Assembly (NCBI GenBank): GCA_020854925.1
Contig: JAHKLV010000193.1
Location: forward strand, 1 to 17,173
Origin: Candidatus Methanofastidiosia archaeon
GTDB lineage: Archaea; Methanobacteriota_B; Thermococci; Methanofastidiosales; NM3
Length of the DNA stretch: 17,173 nt
Reading direction: 5' to 3'
Below the pieces are notes generated by a model. That model was not told the DNA's origin. It did not search any database and was given only the letters and a program-made list of their open reading frames with translations. The translations under genes were made by a program, and so were the position numbers. Below are positions 5,188-13,057 of the stretch, in pieces. Every line of letters starts with the position of its first letter. Position 1 is the first letter of the stretch.

Positions 5188-5996
5188 ACGGCAAGGACGT
5201 GCGACTCAACCGCATCACGCAGCGCGGAAAGGCGGTCATCATACCCATGGACCATGGGACCACGGTGGGGCCGATAGCCGGCCTTCGTGACATGAACGCC
5301 ATCGTCTCCGAGGTCGACCGAGGGGGCGCGACGGCCGTCGTGCTCCACAAGGGCATCATGCGACACCTTGCCGTGCCTACGGCATGCGGGATGATCATGC
5401 ACCTGTCGGCCAGCACCATGGTGGCGGCAGACCCCGACCGCAAGGTGCTTGTCGGCACCGTCTCCGAGGCCGTGCGCCTCGGGGCCGACGCCGTGTCGGT
5501 GCACGTGAACGTCGGCGGTACGCAAGGCGAACCCGAGATGCTCGCTGCGCTCGGCACCGTCGCCGGACAGTGCGAGGAGCTGCAGATGCCGCTTCTCGCC
5601 ATGATGTACCCGCGCGGCCCGAAGATTCCCAGTGCCCTCCACGCCGAGTCCGTGGCGCTTGCCGCCCGGGTGGGCGCCGAGCTTGGCGCAGACCTCGTCA
5701 AGACGGTCTACACCGGCGACATCGAGACCTTCGAGGCCGTGGTGGACTCCTGCCCCGTTCCTATCGTGATTGCGGGCGGGCCCAAGTGCACCTCTGACAT
5801 GGAGCTGCTCCAGATGGTGGAGGATGCCATGGCAGCAGGGTCAGCCGGCGTCTCGCTGGGAAGGAACGCCTTCCAGCACGAGCGGCCGCGGGACATGGTC
5901 AGAGCGCTTCGCGCAATTATTATCGAAGGGGCTACGGCCGACGAGGCCATGGAACTGGTAGGGTGCCCGCTTGAAGCAACTCATTGTGTCATCTGA
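5184..5996 (+). CDS. aroA': 2-amino-3,7-dideoxy-D-threo-hept-6-ulosonate synthase (ADTH synthase)
   Basis: First step of the archaeal DHQ route: condenses L-aspartate semialdehyde with a 6-deoxy-5-ketofructose-1-phosphate-derived unit to give ADTH, replacing DAHP synthase. The 270-residue protein has the class I aldolase / DeoC-like barrel. MDHG (22-25) carries the general-base Asp23, MMYPRG (140-145) the active-site Tyr142, and DLVKTVYTGD (170-179) the Schiff-base Lys173. IVIAGGP and GVSLGRNAFQ are phosphate-binding loops. The N-terminus NGKDVRLNRI...PMDHGTTVGPI aligns with the usual family start, so I chose 5184; GGTG at 5176-5179 gives a four-nt spacing. It is the first enzyme gene of the operon, behind the long leader with the aromatic-rich peptide. 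Its stop lies inside the next gene. Confidence 0.93.
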   Translation: MNGKDVRLNRITQRGKAVIIPMDHGTTVGPIAGLRDMNAIVSEVDRGGATAVVLHKGIMRHLAVPTACGMIMHLSASTMVAADPDRKVLVGTVSEAVRLGADAVSVHVNVGGTQGEPEMLAALGTVAGQCEELQMPLLAMMYPRGPKIPSALHAESVALAARVGAELGADLVKTVYTGDIETFEAVVDSCPVPIVIAGGPKCTSDMELLQMVEDAMAAGSAGVSLGRNAFQHERPRDMVRALRAIIIEGATADEAMELVGCPLEATHCVI

Positions 5997-6888
5997 ATCA
6001 GAGGAGGTACGAAAAGAGGCCCGATTCCTCGGGCTTCCCCTTCTCGACGAAATGGGCGGTCTTGCGCAGCTTACCGTGGCATCAAAGGATGACGAGGCTG
6101 CAGCGCTTTCCATGGCAGCAGCAGGGGACGTCGTCCTGCGATTCTCCGGCCAGGAGATAATCCCCCTGGAAAACATCATCGCCGGAAAGGCGGCGGGGGC
6201 CAGGGTGCTTGTCACCGTTCCCGATGCAGACAAGGGGCGCATCGCCCTCGAAACGCTGGAGATAGGCGCAGACGGCGTCGTCCTGGAAACGGACGACCCC
6301 ACCGAGGTCGCGCGCATGGCTGCCGTGACGACACGGGAGCGGTCCATACCCCTCTCCGAGGCGACCATAACGGCCGTGCGCAAGCTCGGCCTCGGCGCCC
6401 GGGCGTGTATCGACACCTGCTCGCTTCTTGCGGAAGGGAGTGGCATGCTCGTCGGCTCGTCATCGCAGGGCATGCTCCTCGTCCAGGCCGAGGTGGCCCA
6501 CAACGAGTTCGTGGCCCCCCGCCCGTTCAGGGTCAACGCCGGTGCGCTGTCCCTCTACACGCTGGCACCAGGGGACCGGACGCGCTACCTCGAGGAGCTT
6601 GCCGCCGGGGCAGAGACGCTCGTGGTGGACCGGTCCGGCGATGCGCGTACGGCGTACGTGGCACGCTCAAAAATCGAGCTCCGGCCGCTGGTCCTCATCG
6701 AGGCCGAGCACGCGGGCTCCGTGGCAAAGGCAGTGCTCCAGCTGGCGGAAACCGTGCGGCTCGTCACGAAGGAAGGCAGCATTCCGGTGACCGAGGCACA
6801 GGTAGGAACCCGCATCCTCGCCCGCTTCCAGGAGGGAGGCCGGCATTTCGGCATGCTTGTCGACAAGGAGGAGGTGGTGGAAAAATGA
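5971..6888 (+). CDS. aroB': 3-dehydroquinate synthase II
   Basis: NAD-dependent enzyme that oxidatively deaminates and cyclises ADTH to 3-dehydroquinate, unrelated to bacterial AroB. Family blocks are clear: EIIPLENIIAGK (138-147 region of the alignment, early in this protein), ARACIDTCSLLAEGSGMLVGSSSQG, EFVAPRPFRVNAGALSLY, TRYLEELAAG and SKIELRPLVLIEAEH. The frame opens with TTG at 5971 (KQLIVSS), overlapping the preceding gene by 26 nt; a GTG at 5986 is the alternative. There is no in-frame ATG until well inside the family sequence. At about 305 residues it is shorter at the N-terminus than the roughly 360-residue Methanocaldococcus enzyme, a real but seemingly compact variant. It ends in an ATGA overlap with aroD. 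Confidence 0.9.
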   Translation: MKQLIVSSESEEVRKEARFLGLPLLDEMGGLAQLTVASKDDEAAALSMAAAGDVVLRFSGQEIIPLENIIAGKAAGARVLVTVPDADKGRIALETLEIGADGVVLETDDPTEVARMAAVTTRERSIPLSEATITAVRKLGLGARACIDTCSLLAEGSGMLVGSSSQGMLLVQAEVAHNEFVAPRPFRVNAGALSLYTLAPGDRTRYLEELAAGAETLVVDRSGDARTAYVARSKIELRPLVLIEAEHAGSVAKAVLQLAETVRLVTKEGSIPVTEAQVGTRILARFQEGGRHFGMLVDKEEVVEK

Positions 6889-7553
6889 TGCTGTGCTCAT
6901 GCATTGCTGAGTCCACCATGGACGGGTGCCTCCGGGCGGCGGCAACGGTCACGACCACGCTCGTCGAGCACCGCATCGACTACCTCGAGGAGGAAGGCGA
7001 CCTTCGGACCCTTTACAACGTCATACGGCAGCCGGTCATCTCAACCGTGCGACCCGTGTGGGAAGGCGGGAGGAGCACCGTGGAAGACGACGAGCGTGAA
7101 GCGATGCTGGTGAAGGCCATGGATGCCGGATGCGCCGCCATCGATGTCGAGCTTGGCACGCGCCAGCGCATCCGCGGACAGCTCCTCAGAAAAGCGAGGA
7201 ACGCATCGGTCTTGACCATCCTTTCCCACCATGACTTTTCTGGAACGCCGTCTCTCCCTGAGCTTGAGGCGCTTCTTGAAGAGATGGCCCGGCTCCAGCC
7301 GGACATCGTGAAGATTGCCACCCTTGCGCGAACGAAAGGGGACGGCGACATCATGGCGCGCCTCATGGACGCACGCCTTGACCACGACTGCGCCCTCATC
7401 GCCTTCTGCATGGGCGAGGCCGGTATCCAGTCCCGCATCGACGCGCTCCGACTCGGGGCGCCCTTCATGTACGTGAGCCACGGCAGCGCGACGGCGCCCG
7501 GCCAGGTTGGTGCACAGGACATGGAGCGACTCATGGGGTGCCAGGCAGTATGA
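6885..7553 (+). CDS. aroD: 3-dehydroquinate dehydratase, type I
   Basis: Dehydrates 3-dehydroquinate to 3-dehydroshikimate through a Schiff base. The 222-residue protein has the type I signature: HRIDYLEE (29-36) for the substrate-binding region, LTILSHHDFSGTPS (110-123) with the catalytic His116, DIVKIAT (140-146) with Schiff-base Lys143, and APGQ (204-207) near the end. Length is normal for archaeal AroD. The start at 6885 overlaps the aroB' stop as ATGA, and the GGAGGAGGTGG stretch lies just upstream; a second ATG follows immediately at 6888. It overlaps aroE by ATGA at its 3' end. Confidence 0.93.
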   Translation: MMLCSCIAESTMDGCLRAAATVTTTLVEHRIDYLEEEGDLRTLYNVIRQPVISTVRPVWEGGRSTVEDDEREAMLVKAMDAGCAAIDVELGTRQRIRGQLLRKARNASVLTILSHHDFSGTPSLPELEALLEEMARLQPDIVKIATLARTKGDGDIMARLMDARLDHDCALIAFCMGEAGIQSRIDALRLGAPFMYVSHGSATAPGQVGAQDMERLMGCQAV

Positions 7554-8383
7554 GCCTTTTCATCGTTGCAGGGTCCCCCGTCTCCCATTCCCTGAGCCCT
7601 GCCATGCACAATGCTGCCTTCAAGGCGCTCGGCATGGACGACCACCACTACGGGGCGGTACAGGTAGGCATCGGCGATGTCGACAGCGTCGTGTCCATGC
7701 TCCGCTCTGGCCGGATTGCGGGTGCGAACGTGACGTATCCGCTCAAGACCGTCATGGCATCCCGTGTCGACGCCCTCGAGGGCGTGGCACGGGAGATAGA
7801 GTCCGTGAACACGCTCGTGCCCCATGCCGGCACCGTGTCGGGCCTGTCGACCGATGGTGACGGATGCGTCAGGGCGCTGGAGTCCCGGGGCGTCTCCCTC
7901 GAGGACGCGTCGATCCTGCTCATCGGCGCAGGCGGTGCCGCACGTTCCATTGCCGTATCCCTCGCCCACGCGAGGCCGCGCTCGATAACGGTCGCCAACA
8001 GAACGCTTGAGCACGCTCGCCACCTTGCCCGGCGCCTGGAGGACATGGCCCCGGCCGCCGGCGTGGCGCTCGATGCCTTAACCGAACACGCTTCGAAAGC
8101 TGACGTCATCATCCAGGCAACGTCGGTCGGCATGCGCCACCATGTGGCGGAGCTTCCCCTGGCGGACGCGTCGCTTGCCCACCGCCCGACGGTGATGGAC
8201 ATCGTCTACGACCCGCTGGAAACGCCCCTGCTTTCCCAGGCACGAAAAGCCGGCTGCCCCATCGTGGACGGCATCGACCTGTTGGTCTGGCAGGGCGCCC
8301 TGAGCTTCCAGGCCTGGCTTGGTGTCGTGCCGCCCGTCGATGCCATGCAGAAAGCCGCACGCGCCGCGGGTGGGCGGCCATGA
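7550..8383 (+). CDS. aroE: Shikimate dehydrogenase
   Basis: NADP-dependent reduction of 3-dehydroshikimate to shikimate. The 277-residue protein shows SHSLSPAMHN (12-21) for shikimate binding, GANVTYPLK (58-66) with the catalytic Lys66, STDGDG (100-105) with the catalytic Asp102, and a Rossmann loop LLIGAGGAARS (123-133). NRT after the second strand fits NADP preference. The usual NVTxPHK has Leu instead of His, and the usual NTDG is STDG; both are conservative. I chose ATG 7550 (ATGA overlap with aroD, GGGGTG upstream) over the in-frame GTG at 7538, because the family begins at this point. Confidence 0.92.
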   Translation: MSLFIVAGSPVSHSLSPAMHNAAFKALGMDDHHYGAVQVGIGDVDSVVSMLRSGRIAGANVTYPLKTVMASRVDALEGVAREIESVNTLVPHAGTVSGLSTDGDGCVRALESRGVSLEDASILLIGAGGAARSIAVSLAHARPRSITVANRTLEHARHLARRLEDMAPAAGVALDALTEHASKADVIIQATSVGMRHHVAELPLADASLAHRPTVMDIVYDPLETPLLSQARKAGCPIVDGIDLLVWQGALSFQAWLGVVPPVDAMQKAARAAGGRP

Positions 8384-8889
8384 ATCGCTTGGTGGCCCTC
8401 ATCGGCCCCATGGGGTCGGGAAAGACCGCCGTGGGTCGTGAGCTCTCGGCGCTTCTCGGCTGGCCGCACCGCGACACCGACGCCATGGTGGAAGAGCGGG
8501 CACGTGCATCGATTGCGGAAATATTTAAGAGCAAGGGTGAAGAAGTGTTTCGTGACCTCGAGCACGAAGCCCTGGAAGAGGCGCTCTCAAGCCCGCCGGC
8601 CGTTATCAGCTGCGGCGGCGGCATCGTGGAGCGCGATGACAACATGGCACTCCTCACCCAGTGCGGGCACGTGGTCTACCTGCAGGCGGAACCGTCCGAA
8701 CTCGCGCGCCGCGTAGGCGATGACACGCGTAGGCCGCTCCTTGAGAAGGGCGACCCCGAACAGGTGCTCCACATGCTTGCCGCACGCCGCCACGGGCGCT
8801 ACACGGATGCCGCCACGTTCACCGTGCGCACCGATGACCTCTCGCCGGCGCTTCTTGCTCATACCATCAGACAACGGGTACATCCATGA
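8380..8889 (+). CDS. aroK: Shikimate kinase, bacterial P-loop type
   Basis: Phosphorylates shikimate to shikimate-3-phosphate. The 169-residue protein is the bacterial AroK/AroL type. GPMGSGKT (9-16) is the Walker A loop, RDTDAMVE (31-38) has the Mg/shikimate Asp pair, FRDLE (57-61) has the shikimate Arg, CGGGIV (78-83) is the Gly-rich Walker B region, RRPLL (117-121) is the lid, and R136 lies in AARRHGRY. Most archaea instead use an unrelated GHMP-superfamily shikimate kinase, so this gene is notable in an otherwise archaeal operon. Base composition and ATGA overlaps with aroE and aroA match the neighbours, so if it was acquired by transfer it is well integrated. Confidence 0.93.
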   Translation: MNRLVALIGPMGSGKTAVGRELSALLGWPHRDTDAMVEERARASIAEIFKSKGEEVFRDLEHEALEEALSSPPAVISCGGGIVERDDNMALLTQCGHVVYLQAEPSELARRVGDDTRRPLLEKGDPEQVLHMLAARRHGRYTDAATFTVRTDDLSPALLAHTIRQRVHP

Positions 8890-10160
8890 ACGAAGCAATC
8901 ATCACTCCTTCTTCCCTTTCGGGCACGGTAGATGCGCCGCCGTCAAAGAGCCTGACCCACCGGGCGCTCTACTGCGCCCTCCTGGCACACGGCACCTCGC
9001 ACGTACAAAACGCCCTCGTCTGCGACGATACGGCGGCAACTATCCGGCTCTGCACGGCCCTAGGGGCGTCCATCTCGAGGGAAGGCACCGTCGTTACCGT
9101 GGAAGGGGTCGAACGCCCCGTCGTGCTTACCTCCCCCGTCGACTGCGGCGGCTCGGCCACGACGCTTCGCCTCGGCATGGCGGTCGCGGCCATGGCGGGG
9201 AATCCGGTCACCCTTACCGGGGACCGCACGCTCTGTGCGCGGCCGCTTGGCCATCTCACCGACGCGCTTGCACGCCTCGGCGTCTGGTGCAGCGCACAGG
9301 GCACCGAACGGACGGCACCCGTCACCGTTGCCGGCCCCATCAAGGGGGGCAAGACGACGCTTCCCGGATCGGTCAGCTCCCAGTTTCTCTCATCGCTGCT
9401 CATTGCCTGCCCCACCGCCGCCGCGGACACGGCCATCACGCTCTCGTCCCCGCTTGCCTCGCGACCGTACGCCGACCTGACCGTTGCATGCATGGAGGCC
9501 TTTGGCGTCTCGGTTTCCCACACCCCGTCATACCGCTCGGTATCGATACCGGGCGGGCAGGCCTACCGCCCCACCGACCTTACCGTCGAAGGGGACTATT
9601 CATCCGCAGCGGCCCTCCTGTCGGCCGGCGCCCTCGCCGGAACGGTCACCATACGCGGCCTTTCAGGCTCATCAGCACAGGGCGATGCGGCCATCGTGCC
9701 CCTGCTCGCATCCTTTGGCGCCGCCGTATCCTCGGTGGACAAAGGAATAACCGTGTCGCCGGGCGAGCTGTCCGCCATCACGGCAGACTGCACGCACACC
9801 CCCGACCTTGTACCTGTGCTTGCCGCCGTGGCCACGCAGGCTCGGGGCACGACACGCCTCTTGTCGGTGGGGCGACTGCGGACCAAGGAAAGCGACCGCC
9901 TGCAGGCTACGGCTGAAACGCTCACCGCCATGGGCGCACGCATCAGCGTGCATGATGACGAACTTGCCATCGAGGGGCCGACGCCGCTTTCCGGGGCCAC
10001 GGTGTGGCCGCACCACGACCATCGCATCGCCATGGCCTGCGCTGTGGCGGCGCTCGTGGCATCGGGACCCACCATCATCACGGACGCGGGATGTGTGGAC
10101 AAGAGCTACCCCCGCTTCTTTGCCGACCTCGCGGCCCTGGGGGGCGATGTCCGTGCATAG
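8886..10160 (+). CDS. aroA: 3-phosphoshikimate 1-carboxyvinyltransferase (EPSP synthase)
   Basis: Transfers the enolpyruvyl group of PEP to shikimate-3-phosphate. The 424-residue protein contains PPSKSLTHRAL (18-28; Lys21, Ser22, Arg26 equivalents of K22/S23/R27), CGGSATTLR (87-95), LPGSVSSQFLSSLL, the DYSSAAALLSAG block, RLRTKESDRL, HDHRIAMA and KSYPRFF, all in family order. The PEP/glyphosate loop normally reads GN(S/A)GTxxR. Here the glycine matching E. coli Gly96 is Ala91 and the asparagine is Gly89, while Thr92 and Arg95 are kept. Ala at that glycine also occurs in glyphosate-insensitive class II enzymes such as CP4, so natural insensitivity is possible. It starts in an ATGA overlap with aroK and overlaps the aroC start. 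Confidence 0.93.
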   Translation: MNEAIITPSSLSGTVDAPPSKSLTHRALYCALLAHGTSHVQNALVCDDTAATIRLCTALGASISREGTVVTVEGVERPVVLTSPVDCGGSATTLRLGMAVAAMAGNPVTLTGDRTLCARPLGHLTDALARLGVWCSAQGTERTAPVTVAGPIKGGKTTLPGSVSSQFLSSLLIACPTAAADTAITLSSPLASRPYADLTVACMEAFGVSVSHTPSYRSVSIPGGQAYRPTDLTVEGDYSSAAALLSAGALAGTVTIRGLSGSSAQGDAAIVPLLASFGAAVSSVDKGITVSPGELSAITADCTHTPDLVPVLAAVATQARGTTRLLSVGRLRTKESDRLQATAETLTAMGARISVHDDELAIEGPTPLSGATVWPHHDHRIAMACAVAALVASGPTIITDAGCVDKSYPRFFADLAALGGDVRA

Positions 10161-11232
10161 CTCCCTCGGGCGGGCGCTCTCGCTCCACCTGTGGGGCGAA
10201 AGCCACGGCGCGGGGGTCGGCGTCATCGTCGAGGGCATGCCACCCGGGACGCCTGTTGACGCCGACCGCATCCAGGCGGCGCTGGATCGGCGGCGTCCGG
10301 GCACGTCCGACCTGGTGACGCCTCGGGCAGAGCGGGATGCGGCAACGATTCTTTCAGGCGTGCATGACGGCCGGGCAACCGGTGCACCCATCCATGCCTG
10401 CATCTGGAACGCCGATGTCGACTCATCCGCCTACGCCGACCGGCATCGCATCCCGCGTCCCGGGCATGCAGACTATCCGGCGTCTGTCCATTATCGCGGC
10501 TTTAATGACGTGCGCGGCGGTGGCGCCTTCTCGGGTCGCCTCACGGCGGCCTACGTCATGGCCGGTGCCATCGCGCGCCCCCTCCTCGACGCCTGCGGCA
10601 TCCGTGTTGGTGCGCACCTCGTGCAGGTAGGGCCCGAGCGGGCGGAGGGTGAGGCAACCATGGAAGCCATCCTTTCCTGTGCGAAGCGGCCCGGGCTCGC
10701 CTGTGCCGAGCCGGGTGCACGCGGCCGCATGGAACGCTGCATCAGGGACGCCGCCGCGGAGGGCGATTCCGTTGGTGCCGTCATCGAATGCCGGATGGAC
10801 GGCATCATGGCCGGTGTGGGTGAACCGCACTTCGGTCGTGTCGACGCGCTCCTCGCCTACGCCATGATGGGCATCCCCGGCACCAAGGGGGTGTCCTTTG
10901 GCGCGGGATTCGATGCGGCGGCGCAGCGCGGCTCAGCCCACAACGACCCGTACGCCTGGGACGACGGACGGGTGGTGTGCGGCTCGAACAACGCAGGCGG
11001 CATCCTCGGCGGCATCACCACCGGCATGCCGCTGGTCTTCCACGTGGCGGTGAAACCCACGCCAAGCATCGCGTGCGAGCAAAAAACGGTTGACCTTGTC
11101 TCAAAAACGGCCGCAACACTGCGCATGGAGGGGCGCCACGACCCCTGCATCGGCGTACGGGCCGTCCCCGTGGTGGAGCACCTTGCCGCCTTCGTCCTTG
11201 CCGACATCCTCAGGGGTGAGGGGCGTGTCTAG
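10147..11232 (+). CDS. aroC: Chorismate synthase
   Basis: FMN-dependent trans-1,4 elimination of phosphate from EPSP to give chorismate, the branch-point metabolite. The 361-residue protein has all signatures: WGESHGAGVGVIVEGMPPG (16-34), ALDRRRPG (45-52), RPGHADY, NDVRGGGAFSGRLTA, IPGTKGVSFGAGF and SNNAGGILGGITTG. I chose ATG 10147, which overlaps the aroA stop by 14 nt; GTG 10153 is an alternative that drops two residues. The stop overlaps the GTG of the chorismate mutase gene. Reduced FMN must come from a flavin reductase, and none is encoded in the operon. Confidence 0.93.
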   Translation: MSVHSSLGRALSLHLWGESHGAGVGVIVEGMPPGTPVDADRIQAALDRRRPGTSDLVTPRAERDAATILSGVHDGRATGAPIHACIWNADVDSSAYADRHRIPRPGHADYPASVHYRGFNDVRGGGAFSGRLTAAYVMAGAIARPLLDACGIRVGAHLVQVGPERAEGEATMEAILSCAKRPGLACAEPGARGRMERCIRDAAAEGDSVGAVIECRMDGIMAGVGEPHFGRVDALLAYAMMGIPGTKGVSFGAGFDAAAQRGSAHNDPYAWDDGRVVCGSNNAGGILGGITTGMPLVFHVAVKPTPSIACEQKTVDLVSKTAATLRMEGRHDPCIGVRAVPVVEHLAAFVLADILRGEGRV

Positions 11233-11494
11233 CCATGAGGGGCTCAGAAAGGACATCGACGACATCGACGACCGCATCCTCCTGCTCCTTGCCGAGCGGA
11301 TGCACGTGGCAACACGGATAGGGGCGCGCAAAAAAGATGCCCAAGTCCCCGTTCGCGATCGCGAACGAGAGAACGAGGTCGTCAGGCACTGGGAGGACCG
11401 GGCGCTCGCGCTCGGCCTTTCGGCCCCGCTTGCCGCGCGCATCGCACAGATCGTCATGGAGATGAGCAGGGACGCACAGGAGGCGCTACGGTGA
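11225..11494 (+). CDS. aroQ: Chorismate mutase, AroQ class
   Basis: Rearranges chorismate to prephenate, committing it to Phe and Tyr. The 89-residue all-helical protein has the AroQ pattern: LRKDIDDIDDRILLLLAERM in helix 1, VATRIGARKK with the catalytic Arg/Lys, VPVRDRERENEVV, and a C-terminal helix ending MSRDAQEALR, where Ser and Gln are typical. It is a free-standing mutase here rather than fused to pheA or tyrA. The GTG start at 11225 overlaps the aroC stop by eight nt and has GGGGTGAG just upstream. No in-frame ATG lies nearby. The stop overlaps pheA as GTGA. Confidence 0.9.
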   Translation: MSSHEGLRKDIDDIDDRILLLLAERMHVATRIGARKKDAQVPVRDRERENEVVRHWEDRALALGLSAPLAARIAQIVMEMSRDAQEALR

Positions 11495-12297
11495 GGGTAG
11501 CGTTCCAAGGGGCTGCGGGCTCCTTTAGCGAAGCGATGTCGCGGGTCTGGTACCCCGACGCGCTACGCATGGCGTGCCGCACCTTTGACGATGCCTTTGC
11601 CCGTGTGGAGGGTGGCGAGGCGGATGCGGCGGTCATTCCCCTGGAAAACTCGCTTACCGGCAGAATCGGCCCCGCGACGGAACGGCTCATGGCCTCGCCC
11701 CTGCATATCATGCGGGAGGGCACGCTCAAGATAGAGCATTGCCTCATCGCACAAGAGGGGGCGTGCCTGGAGGATATACGGCGTATCTACGGCCATCCCG
11801 AGGCGCTGGCACAATGCCGCCTCTATCTCGAGCGCCTCGGACGGGAAACGATTTCCTGGTGGGATGGCGCCGGCGCCGTCCAGGAGGTGCGCGCCGACCC
11901 CTCGTCAGCCTTGGTGGGGAATGCGGGCATCGCCGCGAGCGGCGGGCTTGCCGTCCTTGCACACACCATCCAGGACTACACCGACAACTACACGAGATTC
12001 GTGGCACTCTCCCGCGAGGAGGCCTCTCCCACGGGACGGGACAAGACCACCATCAGCTTCACGCTATCGCACCGCCCGGGAAGCCTCGTTCGCGCGCTTG
12101 CCGTCTTTGATGCCCACGGCATCAACCTGACCCGCCTCTCCTCCATGCCGGTTCGGGAGGAGCCGTGGTCCTACGCCTTTATCGCCGACTTCGAGGGGCA
12201 TGCCGACGACGCGCCGGTCAAGGGCGCGCTGTCCGAGCTGTCGGAGGTGTGCGCCAAGGTCAGATTCCACGGGTCCTACCCTAGGATGGTGGGATGA
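11491..12297 (+). CDS. pheA: Prephenate dehydratase with ACT domain
   Basis: Decarboxylates and dehydrates prephenate to phenylpyruvate. The 268-residue protein has a catalytic domain (1 to about 180) with FQGAAGSFSE (5-14), AVIPLENSLTGRI (47-59) and DNYTRFV (165-171), whose Thr-Arg-Phe is the catalytic signature. A C-terminal ACT domain follows (about 187-265: TISFTLSHRPGSLVRAL). The usual Phe-binding ESRP motif reads SSMP (217-220): both the Glu and the Arg are replaced. Phe feedback may therefore be weak or changed, while the GSL element of the ACT domain is kept. The GTG start at 11491 overlaps the aroQ stop and has AGGAGG seven nt upstream. Confidence 0.92.
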   Translation: MRVAFQGAAGSFSEAMSRVWYPDALRMACRTFDDAFARVEGGEADAAVIPLENSLTGRIGPATERLMASPLHIMREGTLKIEHCLIAQEGACLEDIRRIYGHPEALAQCRLYLERLGRETISWWDGAGAVQEVRADPSSALVGNAGIAASGGLAVLAHTIQDYTDNYTRFVALSREEASPTGRDKTTISFTLSHRPGSLVRALAVFDAHGINLTRLSSMPVREEPWSYAFIADFEGHADDAPVKGALSELSEVCAKVRFHGSYPRMVG

Positions 12298-12301
12298 GGA
12301 C

Positions 12302-13054
12302 ATGAAGCGCACCATCGGCATCATGGGATTCGGGCGATTCGGACAGTTCATGGCCGCCCACCTCTCCCCCCGCTTCGACGTCATCGCCGGAAGCAGGAGC
12401 GACCATGCCACCGAGGCCGAGGCACTCGGCGTGGAGTGGGCGCCGCTCCAGACGGCGGCCGAGCAGGACTGTGTCATCGTGAGCGTCTCCATATCCACCC
12501 TGCGCGACGTGCTGCGCTCATTTGCACCCTCCTTTTCACGGGGCGCGCTCGTCTGCGACGTGAGCTCGGTGAAGGTCTACCCCTGCTCGCTCCTTGATGC
12601 ATACGTCCCCGGGGGGTGCCATTGCCTGGGCACCCATCCGCTCTTTGGCCCCGACACCGCCCGGGCGGGCCTGGCGGGACACACCATCGCCCTGTGTCCG
12701 CTTAGGGGATACGACCCCGGGCCGATTGCCTCCACCCTCTCCGACATGGGACTCGAGGTGATACAAACGACGCCCGATGAGCACGACCGCAACATGGCGC
12801 GCTCGCTGGCGCTCATCCACTTCATGGGGTCCGCGCTTTCCGGCCTGGGCATCGGCGACGTGACGCTTGCAACGGCGACGCACCGGCGCCTGTGCGAGCT
12901 CGTTTCCATCACGCACAACGACTCCCCCCAGCTTTTGCTCGACATGCACCGCTACAATCCCTACGCCGCCGGCGTACGGCGCGAGCTCATCGACCGCTTG
13001 GTGCGTCTCGATGGCGAGCTCTCCTCGCTTGAAGCGGAAGGTATGGAACACTAA
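12302..13054 (+). CDS. tyrA: Prephenate (or arogenate) dehydrogenase
   Basis: Oxidatively decarboxylates prephenate to 4-hydroxyphenylpyruvate, or arogenate to tyrosine; the substrate cannot be told from sequence. The 250-residue protein begins with a Rossmann motif IGIMGFGRFGQFM (5-17). SSVKVYP (88-94) and GTHPLFGPD (110-118), with its conserved His, belong to the TyrA active site, and ALIHFMGSAL fits the helical dimer domain. There is no ACT domain and no fused mutase. I chose ATG 12302, four nt after the pheA stop with GAGGA just upstream; the longer frame to 12200 lies inside pheA. It is the last gene of the aro operon, ended by an AT-rich region with T-runs. Confidence 0.9.
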   Translation: MKRTIGIMGFGRFGQFMAAHLSPRFDVIAGSRSDHATEAEALGVEWAPLQTAAEQDCVIVSVSISTLRDVLRSFAPSFSRGALVCDVSSVKVYPCSLLDAYVPGGCHCLGTHPLFGPDTARAGLAGHTIALCPLRGYDPGPIASTLSDMGLEVIQTTPDEHDRNMARSLALIHFMGSALSGLGIGDVTLATATHRRLCELVSITHNDSPQLLLDMHRYNPYAAGVRRELIDRLVRLDGELSSLEAEGMEH

Positions 13055-13057
13055 TTA

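Noticed and set aside
4941..5642. 233-residue minus-strand ORF across the aro leader and aroA'
   Set aside because: His/Gly-rich antisense shadow of aroA', with no family motifs.
9808..10146. Open frame extending aroC upstream
   Set aside because: It overlaps aroA in another frame. Chorismate synthase sequence begins at the ATG at 10147.
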